DNA of 64,000 bases, taken from NCBI GenBank assembly GCA_026914155.1, contig JAPPGH010000017.1:62001-126000 (forward strand), given 5' to 3'. The translations under genes were made by a program, and so were the position numbers. This stretch comes from Candidatus Palauibacter rhopaloidicola. GTDB taxonomy: Bacteria; Gemmatimonadota; Gemmatimonadetes; Palauibacterales; Palauibacteraceae. The notes under the pieces are model-generated. The model was not told where the DNA came from. It ran no database searches and saw nothing but the letters and a program-made list of their open reading frames with translations. Position 1 is the stretch's first letter. Every line of letters begins with the position of its first letter. Below are positions 8,283 through 17,434 of this stretch, one piece after another.

Positions 8283-9656
8283 ATGCCGGGCGATCGAAAC
8301 GGGAAGGCGACAGGACGTTCCCGCGGGAACGCGGCGAGGGATGGCGGGAGTTCACCGCGGGACGCCGGACACGTGAAGGCGACCGCGAGCGACGGCGCGC
8401 TGACCCTTGAGGAACGCCGCAGCGCGGAGGCCGTGGATCCGGAACGGCTCTTCGCGCTCCTGGCCGATCTGATCGCGATCGAGAGCGTCGCGAACCGCGA
8501 GACGCCGGCCCAGGAGCGGGTCGCCGCGGAGATGCGGGCCATCGGTCTCGAGACGGACGTGTGGGAGATCGACTTCGAGCAACTGCGCCGGCACCCCGCC
8601 TACACCGCCGACGTGGAGCGTCACGAAGGTCTCGGCGTCGTCGGCAGCACGGGACGCGACGACGGCCGGACGCTGATCCTCAACGGGCACGTCGATGTCG
8701 TCCCCGCCGGCGAGCTCGAGCGCTGGACGCACCCGCCCTTCGAGCTCACGAAGCGCGGCGGGCGCCTGTTCGGGCGCGGGGTCGTGGACATGAAGGGGCA
8801 GCTGTGCAGCGCGTTGGCGGCGGCGCGGGCGCTGCGCGATGCCGGCATCGAACTCGACGGTGCTCTGCAGATCCAGAGCGTGATCGGCGAGGAGGACGGC
8901 GGCGCCGGCATGCTGGCCACGATCGAGCGCGGACACACCGGCGACGGGGCGATCGTCGTCGAGCCGACGGAGTTCGTCATCGCGCCCGCGCAGGCCGGCG
9001 CGCTCAGCTTCCGGCTCACCGTCTCCGGGCTCGCCGCGCACGGAGCCCTGCGGGAGGAAGGCGTGGACCCGGTCGAGAAGTTCATCCCCATCTTCCAGCG
9101 ACTCCGGGCCCTGGAGGCGGACCGGAACCGCGACGTGGCCGAGCCGCTGTTTCGCGGGGAGGCGCTGCCGTACGCGCTGACCATGGGACGGCTCCGGGCG
9201 GGCATCTGGCCCTCGACGGTGGCCGAGAGCCTCGTTATCGAGGGTCGCTACGGCGTCGCGCCCGGAGAGAATTTGGCCGCTGCGCGCCGCGCGCTGGAGG
9301 ACGCCGTGGCGGAGGCGGCTTCCGGTGACGCCTGGCTGCGCGACCACCCGCCCGCGGTCGAGTGGGTCGGGGCGCAGTTCGCCCCCGCCCGCACGGACGA
9401 GCGCGACCCCGTGGTCGGCACGCTGGCCGGCGCCGTGCGGTCGCTCGGCCGCACGGAACCCCGCGTCGGGGGCGTGCGCTACGGCGCGGACATGCGGCTC
9501 CTCGTCAACCACGGCCACGTGCCCACGGTGCTCTTCGGCCCCGGCGACGTCCGCGAGGCCCACCGCCCCGACGAGAGCATCCGCGCCGCCGACCTCGTCG
9601 AACTCGCCCGCATCCTCGCTGTCGCCGCCATCCGCTTCTGCGGCATCCGCCGGTGA
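8283..9656 (+). CDS. M20 family peptidase/deacetylase (ArgE/DapE type)
   Basis: This is a zinc-dependent M20 hydrolase of the ArgE/DapE/ACY1 group, which cleaves N-acyl amino acids or small peptides. Metal-ligand motifs are visible: LNGHVDVVPAG, GRGVVDMKGQL, VIGEEDGGAG and, near the end, a His in REAHRPDESI. A dimerisation/lid domain lies between about residues 230 and 350. I chose the ATG at 8283 because GGGAGAGGGAGG precedes it; the track start at 8190 has no such site. That gives 457 residues. It is transcribed divergently from the sox operon. Its natural substrate is not evident. Confidence 0.88.
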   Translation: MPGDRNGKATGRSRGNAARDGGSSPRDAGHVKATASDGALTLEERRSAEAVDPERLFALLADLIAIESVANRETPAQERVAAEMRAIGLETDVWEIDFEQLRRHPAYTADVERHEGLGVVGSTGRDDGRTLILNGHVDVVPAGELERWTHPPFELTKRGGRLFGRGVVDMKGQLCSALAAARALRDAGIELDGALQIQSVIGEEDGGAGMLATIERGHTGDGAIVVEPTEFVIAPAQAGALSFRLTVSGLAAHGALREEGVDPVEKFIPIFQRLRALEADRNRDVAEPLFRGEALPYALTMGRLRAGIWPSTVAESLVIEGRYGVAPGENLAAARRALEDAVAEAASGDAWLRDHPPAVEWVGAQFAPARTDERDPVVGTLAGAVRSLGRTEPRVGGVRYGADMRLLVNHGHVPTVLFGPGDVREAHRPDESIRAADLVELARILAVAAIRFCGIRR

Positions 9657-9775
9657 CGACCTGCGGTCAAGCACGCTGGATACGCCTTCCGGTCGGGTCA
9701 CGTCTCGCCAAGGTTGAGGCTACAGGTTCATATCAACGGCTGCTCATCGAGTTTCCCCCGAGGACAGGTGCTGCC

Positions 9776-11353
9776 ATGTCTGCTCGAACGTCGATCGCCA
9801 TCCGGTTGGCCCTCTCATTCGTTCTGGCGTTCACGGCTCCGCTCCCGCTCCAGGCACAGGCATTCGCGGTCGAGGAGACCACGATCGCGCAGGTCCATGC
9901 CGCCTTCCGGGCGGGCGACCTCACCTGCGAGGGCCTGGTTCAGAGCTACCTGGACCGGATCGACGCCTACGACAAGCAGGGGCCGCGGCTCAACTCGATC
10001 GCCGTCGTCAACCCGCGCGCCGTCGAGGAGGCCCGAGCCCTCGACGCCGCCTTCGCCTCCGGAGGCCTCACCGGGCCGCTGCACTGCATCCCCGTCCTCC
10101 TCAAGGACCAGGTCGAGACGAGCGACATGCCGACGACCTACGGATCGGCGCTCTTCGCCGGCTACATGTCGGAGCGCGACGGGACCATCGTGACGCGGAT
10201 GAAGGAGGCGGGCGCCCTCATCATCGCGAAGACGAACATGGGCGAGTTCGCGTCGCGCTACGTCGGCTCCGGGTTCGGGATCATCCGCAACGCGTACGAC
10301 CCGGGACGGAACCCCAGCGGCTCCTCCGGCGGCACGGGATCCGGCGTGGCGGCGAATCTCGGCCTGATCGGCATCGGCGAGGACACGGGCGGCTCCATTC
10401 GGGGCCCGGCCGCCGTCGCCTCGCTCGTCGGCCTCCGTCCCACGCTTCCCCTCGTTAGCCGGTTCGGGATGATGCCCGCCAACCCCACGACCGACACGAT
10501 GGGTCCGATGACCCGCACCGTGATGGACGCGGCCATCCTCCTCGACGTCATCGCCGGCTACGACCCCAACGACCCGGTGACGGCGTACTCCGTGGGACAG
10601 GTCCCGGACTCCTACGCAGCCGCGCTCGACGCGGGGGCGCTGGTGGGCGCCCGCATCGGCGTCATCCGCGAGCCGATGGACCGCTCCGTGGACACATCAT
10701 CGGAAGGGTTCCAGCAGGTGCGGGCCCGGATGGAGGCGGCGGTCGGCGCCCTCCGTGACCTGGGGGCCGAGGTGTTCGACGTCGCCGTCCCCGGGATCGA
10801 GCAGGTGAGCGCCATCTTCGGCGCCAACTTCTACGAGACCGAGGAGGTCACCGACGCCTACCTCGCCGAACTCCGCGACCCGCCGTACCGCACGCTCGCA
10901 TCCATCCTGCTGAGCGGCCGCGTCAACCCGTGGCGGGCCGCCGGCATGGCGGATCTCCTGGGGAAGACGATCCGCGACCCCGGCTATCTCCAGTATCTGC
11001 TCGACCGCGAGCAGGTCCGGCAGGACGTCATCGCGACGATGGCGGAGCACGACCTCGACGCCTTCGTCTATGCCACCTTCGATCACCCGCCGGCCGCGAT
11101 CGCCGGGGACGTGGAGGCGAACCCCGCCCCGAACGACCGCTACGCCCTCGGTGACAACCGCTCGCTGAGCCCGCTCACGGGCTTTCCGGCGCTCACCGTG
11201 CCCGCGGGCTTCACGGACGACGGCCTCCCGGTCGGTCTCGAGTTCCTGGGCCGCCCGTTCACGGAGGCGATGCTTCTCGGCTTCGGCTACGCCTACGAGC
11301 AGGCGACGACCCACCGCCGCCCGCCCCCCACCGCCCCGCCCCTCGGACGTTGA
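9776..11353 (+). CDS. Secreted amidase (amidase signature family)
   Basis: This 525-residue amidase-signature enzyme has the Ser-cisSer-Lys triad in place: Lys in LLKDQVETSDMPTTYGSA, the Gly/Ser signature PSGSSGGTGSGVAA and the nucleophile Ser in EDTGGSIRGPAA. It hydrolyses a carboxamide or peptide amide outside the cytoplasm, as an N-terminal signal peptide (hydrophobic ALSFVLAFTAPLPLQAQA) is present. The start at 9776 follows GAGGACAGG and begins directly before the signal peptide; the longer track ORF is a read-through. The C terminus GFPALTVPAGFTDDGLPVGLEFLG is typical of the family. It may act with the neighbouring M20 enzyme on amidated amino acids or peptides. Confidence 0.92.
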   Translation: MSARTSIAIRLALSFVLAFTAPLPLQAQAFAVEETTIAQVHAAFRAGDLTCEGLVQSYLDRIDAYDKQGPRLNSIAVVNPRAVEEARALDAAFASGGLTGPLHCIPVLLKDQVETSDMPTTYGSALFAGYMSERDGTIVTRMKEAGALIIAKTNMGEFASRYVGSGFGIIRNAYDPGRNPSGSSGGTGSGVAANLGLIGIGEDTGGSIRGPAAVASLVGLRPTLPLVSRFGMMPANPTTDTMGPMTRTVMDAAILLDVIAGYDPNDPVTAYSVGQVPDSYAAALDAGALVGARIGVIREPMDRSVDTSSEGFQQVRARMEAAVGALRDLGAEVFDVAVPGIEQVSAIFGANFYETEEVTDAYLAELRDPPYRTLASILLSGRVNPWRAAGMADLLGKTIRDPGYLQYLLDREQVRQDVIATMAEHDLDAFVYATFDHPPAAIAGDVEANPAPNDRYALGDNRSLSPLTGFPALTVPAGFTDDGLPVGLEFLGRPFTEAMLLGFGYAYEQATTHRRPPPTAPPLGR

Positions 11354-11363
11354 CTCGACCGAT

Positions 11364-11384
11364 ATGCACCATCATATTGTGCAT
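11364..11384. promoter_or_regulatory. Inverted-repeat operator of the toxin-antitoxin operon
   Basis: A perfect 6-base inverted repeat, ATGCAC / GTGCAT, is separated by nine AT-rich bases and lies 31 bases before the antitoxin start. The local AT content stands out from the surroundings. Antitoxin-bound operators of this kind are usual for type II toxin-antitoxin operons; binding here is inference. Confidence 0.5.
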
Positions 11385-11415
11385 GTGTCACGATCATGCG
11401 CATACAGGAAGGGTC

Positions 11416-11697
11416 ATGTCGAGGATTCACTTCGTCGTCAAGGAAAGCGCCAAGATCCGCTACCAGGCGGAGGCGGAGCGTGAGGGAAAGTCGCTCGGGC
11501 AATGGCTGCGCGAGGCGGCCGATCAGAAACTGGAGGCCGCGCGTCCGCGCCTGTTCACCGTAGAGGAACTCAAGGCGTTCGCCGCCAGGTGCGACGCGAT
11601 GCATCCCCCCGGCGCCAAGGAGCCGGATTGGGAGGAAACCAAGCGCCTGATCGGCGAAGGGAAGCTGAGTTCCGCCAGGAAGCTGGGCCTCCTTTGA
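11416..11697 (+). CDS. Antitoxin of a type II toxin-antitoxin pair
   Basis: This 93-residue protein (MSRIHFVVKESAKIRYQAEA) resembles small ribbon-helix-helix or CopG-like antitoxins in its N-terminal half: a basic strand, then helices with SLGQWLREAADQKLE. The acidic/basic C-terminal tail (about residues 45-93, EEWE-type) would wrap the toxin. The start at 11416 follows AGGAAGGG; the upstream track start at 11350 would read through the operator. Its TGA stop overlaps the TTG start of the PIN toxin (TTGA), which is the usual translational coupling of such pairs. Confidence 0.65.
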   Translation: MSRIHFVVKESAKIRYQAEAEREGKSLGQWLREAADQKLEAARPRLFTVEELKAFAARCDAMHPPGAKEPDWEETKRLIGEGKLSSARKLGLL

Positions 11698-12095
11698 TCT
11701 TCGTCGACGCCAACGTCTTCATGTACTTCGTCGGACCCGAAGATCCCCGCCGAGAGGAGGCACGGGCCTTCTTCGAGCGGTCGAAGGAGCGGAATACCTC
11801 GCTCGTGACGTCTGCCGAGATTCTGCAGGAACTCCTGCACGTCTACGTCAGCAGGGATCAGCAGTACCGACTGCGCCCGGCGTTCGATCTTGTTGAAGCC
11901 ACCGTGATCGAGGTCTGGTCCGTCCACCGTGAGGACGTGCAAATGGCCTGTGACATGGTCGTCCAACATCCGGAACTCGAGGCGCGCGATCTCGTCCACC
12001 TCGCCTGCTGCATCCGGCGGGAGCCTAACGACCTCATGACGTTCGACCGGGCGCTGGCCGCGGCCTGGCGTTCCCGGTCGCCCCGCAGGAGCTGA
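11694..12095 (+). CDS. PIN-domain toxin (VapC-like ribonuclease)
   Basis: The 133-residue product is a PIN-domain RNase of the VapC type, inhibiting growth by RNA cleavage when not bound by its antitoxin. The acidic active-site residues are visible: Asp in IFVDANVFMYF, Glu in SAEILQELLH, Asp in LEARDLVHLACC and Asp in MTFDRALA. I infer a TTG start at 11694 overlapping the antitoxin stop; the track ORF starting at 11502 is an upstream extension in the same frame. GCCAGGAAG upstream can serve as ribosome site. Confidence 0.82.
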   Translation: MIFVDANVFMYFVGPEDPRREEARAFFERSKERNTSLVTSAEILQELLHVYVSRDQQYRLRPAFDLVEATVIEVWSVHREDVQMACDMVVQHPELEARDLVHLACCIRREPNDLMTFDRALAAAWRSRSPRRS

Positions 12096-12289
12096 CGCGA
12101 CTCTCGGCAGGCCGCCCCACGTCGCCCGCCCCGCGTTGCCCTCCCCCTCCATCCTCAGCGTCCGCCGTGTCCGTTCGTCGCTCCCCGTGCCCTGTCTGAC
12201 CCGTGTCTCCCGGGATAGCGTATCCGGCGGAATCTTCGCGGAAACCCCGGCACGGGCTGGCGTCCCGTGGCAAGAAGGAGAGCAGCGAG

Positions 12290-15200
12290 ATGAGGGATTC
12301 GTCGAGACGTTGCGCGCCGCGCGCGCGGGTGGCGCTCGTTTGGGGCGTCTTAATGGGAGTTCCCGGGATCGTTCCTCCGTTGATGGCGGAGGTTCGGGCC
12401 CAGGAGGTCGACCAGTCGCTCGTGGCGGAGGTCGTGGCCGGTCTGCCCCTGCGCGAGATCGGCCCCGCGCTCATGGGCGGCCGGATCGCGGACATCGCCG
12501 TGCATCCGCACCGGAGCAGCACCTGGTACATCGCGGTCGGCTCCGGCGGGGCGTGGAAGACGACGAACGCGGGTGTGACGTGGGACGCGATCTTCGAGGA
12601 CGAGTCCGTCTACTCGATCGGCGACGTCGAGATCGATCCCGCCAACCCGGACGTGATCTGGGTGGGGACGGGGGAGAACGTGAGCGGTCGCCACGTCGGC
12701 TGGGGGGACGGCGTCTACCGTAGCCGCAACGGCGGGGAGACGTGGGAGAACGTGGGCCTCCGGGATTCGGAGCACATCGGAAGAATCCTCATCGATCCGC
12801 GCGACAGCGACGTGATCCTGGTGGCGGCCGAAGGGTCGCTCTGGGCTCCGGGCGGCGACCGGGGCGTGTACAAGTCCACCGACGGCGGCGACTCCTGGCG
12901 GCTCGTGCTGGAGATCGACGAGAACACGGGCGTCACCGACATCGAGTTCGCGCCCGGCAATCCGGACATGGTCTACGCAGCGGCGTACGAGCGGCGCCGC
13001 AAGATCTGGGGACACCTCGCCGGCGGACCCAACTCCGGCATCTACAAGTCCACCGACGGCGGGGAGAGTTGGCGCCGGATCGCGGCCGGACTCCCGAGCG
13101 GCGACGTGGGGAAGATCGGCCTCGCCGTCACGCCGGCGAACCCCGAGGTCGTGTACGCGACCATGGAGGCGAACGACGAGGAGCGCGGCTTCTACCGGTC
13201 CCTCGACAAGGGGGAGAGCTGGGAGCGGCGGAACTCGTATATCTCCGGCGGCACCGGGCCCCACTACTACCAGGAGATCGAGGCCTCGCCGCACGACGCG
13301 GATGTCGTGTACCAGATGGACGTCTTCATCCAGGTCACGCGGGACGGGGGCGCGACCTTCGGCAACCTCGAGACGGCGCGCGACAAGCACAGCGACAACC
13401 ACGCCCTGTGGATCGACCCGGAGGACGCGCAGCACCTGATCGTCGGCACGGACGCCGGGCTGTACGAGAGCTTCGACGACGGGCGCACGTTCCGGCACTT
13501 CCCGAACATGCCCATCTCGCAGTTCTACAAGCTGACGCTCGACAACGCGGAGCCGTTCTACAACGTGCTCGGCGGCGCGCAGGACCTCGGCACCCTGTGG
13601 GGCCCCGCCCGCACCACGAACATCGAGGGCGTGCGGAACCGGGACTGGTACGTGCCCATGGGGGCGGACGGCTACGCGGTCCAGATCGATCCGAGGGACC
13701 CCGACATCCTCTACCTGCAGACGCAGCAGGGGAACCTCTACCGCTACGACCGGGAGAGCGAGGAAGCGCTCGACATCCAGGCGCAGCCCGCGCCCGGCGA
13801 CCCGCCCGAACGCTGGAACTGGGACGCGCCGGTCCTCATCAGCCCGCACAACGCCGACCGCATCTACCACGGCTCGCAGCGCGTGTGGGCGAGCGACGAC
13901 CGGGGCAACTCGTGGACGGCGATCAGCGGCGATCTGACGACGGACGTGAACCGCTACGAACTGGAGTTCATGGGCCGCGTGTGGAGCGTCGACGACCTCA
14001 TCGACAACGGCGCCATGTCCAAGTACGCGACCCTCACCGGCATCTCCGAGTCGCCGGTGACGGCGGGCGTGATCTACACGGGGAGCGACGACGGACTCAT
14101 CCACGCAACGGAGGACGGCGGGGCGAACTGGCGGCTCGCGGGCGCCCTCCCCGGCGTGCCTGAACGGGCGTTCATCAACGACGTGGAAGCGTCGCAGTTC
14201 GACGCGGCGACGGTCTTCGCCGTAGCGGACAACCACAAGGAGGGCGACTTCCGGCCGCTCGTGTTCGAGAGCAACGACGGGGGCCGGACGTGGCGCTCGA
14301 TCGCGGGAGACCTGCCGAACGGGACGATCCTGTGGGCGATCGAGCAGGATCACCTGAACCCGAACCTCCTCTTCCTCGGAGCGGAGTTCGGGATGTACGC
14401 GAGCGTGAACGGCGGCGAGAACTGGCACATGCTCCCCGGTCCCACGATCCCGCACCGGGATCTCGAGGTCCAGCGCCGCGACAACGACGTAGTCGGGTCG
14501 ACCTTCGGCCGCGGCTTCTACGTCCTCGATGACTACACCCCGCTGCGCGAACTGGCGGGCGGCGCGACCACGGCCATGGCCGCCGCGGAGGGAGGCGCGC
14601 TGTTCCCGGTTCGCGACGCCTGGTGGTACATCCCCTCGGTCCCCATGCAGGCGCGCGGCAAGCCGACGCTGGGCTCGGACGACTACACGGCGCCGAACCC
14701 GGACTTCGGGGCCGTGATCTCCTACTACCTGCCCGAGACATCGACGACGGCCGCGGAAGTACGACGCGCCGCTGAAGCGGAGGTGCGAGCGGCCGGGGGC
14801 GACGTGGCCTTCCCCGGCTACGACGTGCTGAACGAGGAGACGACGGAGAGCGGACCCCGGGCGCTGATCGCAATTGCCGATGGGGACGGCCGAACCGTGC
14901 GCTGGGTCGCCGGCTCCGCCCGCAAGGGATTGCACCGCGTGAGTTGGGATCTGCGGTTCCCGGCGCCTGATCCGATCGACCTCACGGTCCCCGGCTTCAC
15001 GCCGCCGTGGGTGGGACCGCCCCAGGGGCCCCTCGTTGCCCCGGGCCAATACTCCGCGCAACTCGTCGTCGTCACGGCCGAGGGCGCGCGGGAAGTCGGA
15101 CAGGCGCAGACGTTCGAGGTGAAGGCGGTGCCCACGGCCGAGCCCGGCACGGACTTCGGGGCCGTCGTCGCCTTCCAGAACGAGGCGTCGGAGTTGAGCC

Positions 15201-15619
15201 GCCGCATCGCCTCGGCGGGCGAGGAAGTCGGCCGCGCCCGCGACCGGCTGCGTCACATGCGGGCCGCGCTCCTCGAAGCGCCGAACGCCCCGCTGGAACT
15301 GTTCGGCGACCTCGATGCGCTCGGCGCGAGCCTCCAGGACTTCTCGATCCGTCTGTTCGGCGACCCCGCCCGGCAGCGCCTCAACGAGTCCACCGTGCCT
15401 TCGATCTCGAACCGCGTGGGACGGGTGATCGGCGGCCACTGGGACACGCGCCAGACGCCCACGGCGACGCACCGCCGCAACCTGGAGATCGCCGAAACGG
15501 ACTTCGGCGCGTGGCTGTCGGAGTTCCGGAACGTCATGGACGGCGCCTTCACCGACGCCGAAACGGCACTCGAAGCGGCCGGCGCCCCCTGGACCCCCGG
15601 CCGCCGCCTCCCCGGCTAG
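12290..15619 (+). CDS. Secreted VPS10/BNR beta-propeller protein
   Basis: The 1109-residue exported protein is built from BNR/sortilin-type propeller repeats. Its N terminus has basic residues and a hydrophobic segment ending in EVRAQ. Repeats such as GGAWKTTNAGVTWDAIF, GVYRSRNGGETWENVG, GVYKSTDGGDSWRLV and GIYKSTDGGESWRRIA (SxDxGxxW Asp-box motif) fill residues 50-730. A C-terminal portion (about 840-1109) has a beta-sandwich-like stretch and a helical tail. Proteins of this layout are common in Gemmatimonadota and Bacteroidota, often annotated as glycosyl hydrolase, but no catalytic residues can be assigned. The start at 12290 follows AAGGAGAGC. The coding region is the longest in the window. 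Confidence 0.85.
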   Translation: MRDSSRRCAPRARVALVWGVLMGVPGIVPPLMAEVRAQEVDQSLVAEVVAGLPLREIGPALMGGRIADIAVHPHRSSTWYIAVGSGGAWKTTNAGVTWDAIFEDESVYSIGDVEIDPANPDVIWVGTGENVSGRHVGWGDGVYRSRNGGETWENVGLRDSEHIGRILIDPRDSDVILVAAEGSLWAPGGDRGVYKSTDGGDSWRLVLEIDENTGVTDIEFAPGNPDMVYAAAYERRRKIWGHLAGGPNSGIYKSTDGGESWRRIAAGLPSGDVGKIGLAVTPANPEVVYATMEANDEERGFYRSLDKGESWERRNSYISGGTGPHYYQEIEASPHDADVVYQMDVFIQVTRDGGATFGNLETARDKHSDNHALWIDPEDAQHLIVGTDAGLYESFDDGRTFRHFPNMPISQFYKLTLDNAEPFYNVLGGAQDLGTLWGPARTTNIEGVRNRDWYVPMGADGYAVQIDPRDPDILYLQTQQGNLYRYDRESEEALDIQAQPAPGDPPERWNWDAPVLISPHNADRIYHGSQRVWASDDRGNSWTAISGDLTTDVNRYELEFMGRVWSVDDLIDNGAMSKYATLTGISESPVTAGVIYTGSDDGLIHATEDGGANWRLAGALPGVPERAFINDVEASQFDAATVFAVADNHKEGDFRPLVFESNDGGRTWRSIAGDLPNGTILWAIEQDHLNPNLLFLGAEFGMYASVNGGENWHMLPGPTIPHRDLEVQRRDNDVVGSTFGRGFYVLDDYTPLRELAGGATTAMAAAEGGALFPVRDAWWYIPSVPMQARGKPTLGSDDYTAPNPDFGAVISYYLPETSTTAAEVRRAAEAEVRAAGGDVAFPGYDVLNEETTESGPRALIAIADGDGRTVRWVAGSARKGLHRVSWDLRFPAPDPIDLTVPGFTPPWVGPPQGPLVAPGQYSAQLVVVTAEGAREVGQAQTFEVKAVPTAEPGTDFGAVVAFQNEASELSRRIASAGEEVGRARDRLRHMRAALLEAPNAPLELFGDLDALGASLQDFSIRLFGDPARQRLNESTVPSISNRVGRVIGGHWDTRQTPTATHRRNLEIAETDFGAWLSEFRNVMDGAFTDAETALEAAGAPWTPGRRLPG

Positions 15620-15643
15620 CCGCCTGGGCCTCGCCGTCGGTCG

Positions 15644-17353
15644 TCAGTGGCCGATGGCGAGGCCGTCCTTGCGGGGGTCCGAGGCACCGGCCCAGCCGCG
15701 CTCCAGCTTCATGACGAGCTGACCGCCGCCGAACGAGGCGCTCTCCCAGTCCACGAGTTCGTGGCCGAGCGCGCTCATGCCGGCCTCGAGTCCGTCCGTC
15801 AGCCGCTCGACCGCAACCCGGAGCCCGCCCATGTGGCGGAAGCGGGCCGCGTCGATCGCCTGCTGCGGATCCATCCCGAACTCGATCATGTTGAGCACGA
15901 CCTGCGTGTGTCCCTGCGGCTGCATCGACCCGCCCATGACGCCGAACGCCATCAGCGGCTCGCCGCCCCGCGTCACGAACCCGGGGATGAGCGTGTGGAA
16001 CGGCCGCTTGCCGGGCGCGACTTGGTTCGGGTGCCCGTCCTCGAGCGTGAAGCCGGCGCCGCGGTTCTGCAGCACGAAACCCGTCCCCGGGACGACGGCG
16101 CCCGAGCCGAACGAGCCGTAGATGGAGTGGATGAAGGAGACCATGTTCCCGTACCGGTCGGCGACCGACAGGTAGATCGTTTCCGTGGCGGTCGCGAACT
16201 CGCCGGGCTCGACCCGCTCGGCGGCCACGGCCGGGTTGATGAGCGCCCGCCGCGACGCGAGGTAGTCAAGGTCGAGGAGTTGCTTCGGGTCGATCTCCAT
16301 GTGGTCGGCGTCTCCGACGTGCCGCGCCAGGTCCGCGAAGGCCACCTTCTTGGCCTCGATCAGGTGGTGGAGGTACTCGGGCGAGTTATGCCCCATGCCC
16401 GCCAGGTCGAACGGCTCGAGCATGCCCATCATCTGCAGCGCGGCGACGCCCTGGCCGGCGGGCGGCAGTTCCCAGATCGTCCACCCCTTGTAGTCCATCG
16501 ACAGCGGCTCGACCCAGCGCACCTCCATCGCCGCCATGTCCTCCGGCGTGAGGTAGCCGCCGAGTTCGGCGAGTCCCTCGGCCACCCGCGTGCCCAGCGC
16601 GCCTCCGTACATGGCGGCCGGGCCTTCCGCCGCGATCGTGCGCAGGGTGCGCGCGAAGTCGGGGTTCCGGAACCACTCGCCCGCTTCCGGGGCCCGCTCG
16701 CCGTCGATCAGGTAGGTCGCCGCGGCCCCGGGGTCCGCCTGCAGCTTTCTCAACTGCCCCTGCCACTGACCCGCGATGATCGGCGTGACGGGGAAGCCCT
16801 CCTCGGCCAGCGCGATGGCCGGCGCCACGAGTTCGGCGAGCGGGCGGCTCCCGTACTTCTCGTTGAGGGCGCCCCAGCCCGCGATCGCCCCCGGCACCGT
16901 CACCGCTCCCGGCCCCGATCCCGGCACGCGGTCGTAGCCGTCCGCCCGGATCCGTTCCGGCGTCATGTGGGTCCCCGCGCGGCCGGTCGCGTCCAGGCCG
17001 ACGAGCCGCCCCTCCTCCGCCGACCAGAAGAGCGCGAACAGGTCGCCGCCCAGCCCCGTCATGTGCGGTTCGACGAGCGAGAGCACGGACGAGGCCGCGA
17101 TCGCCGCGTCGAACGCGTTGCCGCCGTCGCGCAGCACGCCGAGCGCGACGCTCGACGCCATGGGCTGACTCGTCGCAACCATTCCGTTCGGCGCGTAGAC
17201 GGTGGATCGCCCCGCCATGGACCCCGGAGCATTCATCGCGGCCTCCTGTGACGAGTTCCTCAGGCTCTCCGCACCCGCGGTGCCGCAGCCGGCGGCGGTC
17301 ACGGGAAGGACGGCGAGGACGAGAGTCGTGGCAACGTCGCGCATGCACATCAT
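15644..17353 (-). CDS. ggt: Gamma-glutamyltransferase family Ntn-hydrolase, lipoprotein
   Basis: This 569-residue precursor of a gamma-glutamyltransferase-type Ntn-hydrolase cleaves gamma-glutamyl amide bonds (glutathione or similar) after self-processing. The predicted nucleophile Thr is in ETIYLSVADRYGNMVSF, aligning with the TTHYSVVD site of E. coli Ggt. GLGGDLFALFW and MGGSMQPQGHTQVVLNMIEF are also family features. VTAAGC near residue 23 is a lipobox, so the enzyme is probably anchored in the periplasm. The 3' end lies 24 bases from the convergent VPS10 gene. Sequence is closer to the acylase-like GGT branch than to E. coli Ggt, so the substrate is uncertain. Confidence 0.9.
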   Translation of the reverse strand: MMCMRDVATTLVLAVLPVTAAGCGTAGAESLRNSSQEAAMNAPGSMAGRSTVYAPNGMVATSQPMASSVALGVLRDGGNAFDAAIAASSVLSLVEPHMTGLGGDLFALFWSAEEGRLVGLDATGRAGTHMTPERIRADGYDRVPGSGPGAVTVPGAIAGWGALNEKYGSRPLAELVAPAIALAEEGFPVTPIIAGQWQGQLRKLQADPGAAATYLIDGERAPEAGEWFRNPDFARTLRTIAAEGPAAMYGGALGTRVAEGLAELGGYLTPEDMAAMEVRWVEPLSMDYKGWTIWELPPAGQGVAALQMMGMLEPFDLAGMGHNSPEYLHHLIEAKKVAFADLARHVGDADHMEIDPKQLLDLDYLASRRALINPAVAAERVEPGEFATATETIYLSVADRYGNMVSFIHSIYGSFGSGAVVPGTGFVLQNRGAGFTLEDGHPNQVAPGKRPFHTLIPGFVTRGGEPLMAFGVMGGSMQPQGHTQVVLNMIEFGMDPQQAIDAARFRHMGGLRVAVERLTDGLEAGMSALGHELVDWESASFGGGQLVMKLERGWAGASDPRKDGLAIGH

Positions 17354-17354
17354 T

Positions 17355-17394
17355 CGGCTGATCCCCCAGCTAATCCCTCTGGCTGATCCCCCTG
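17355..17394. repeat. Short tandem repeat duplicating the ribosome-binding region of ggt
   Basis: Read on the minus strand, GGGGGATCAGCC occurs twice, with a diverged copy (GAGGGATTAGCT) between them, in the 40 bases before the ggt ATG at 17353. The copy nearest the start supplies the Shine-Dalgarno sequence GGGGGA. Confidence 0.6.
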
Positions 17395-17434
17395 AGGGTT
17401 GACGGTGCGCCCGAACCCGGACGCCGCACGCACA

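Noticed and set aside
12350-15472. 1040-residue minus-strand ORF opposite the VPS10-type gene
   Set aside because: It mirrors the propeller gene in antisense with no family motif.
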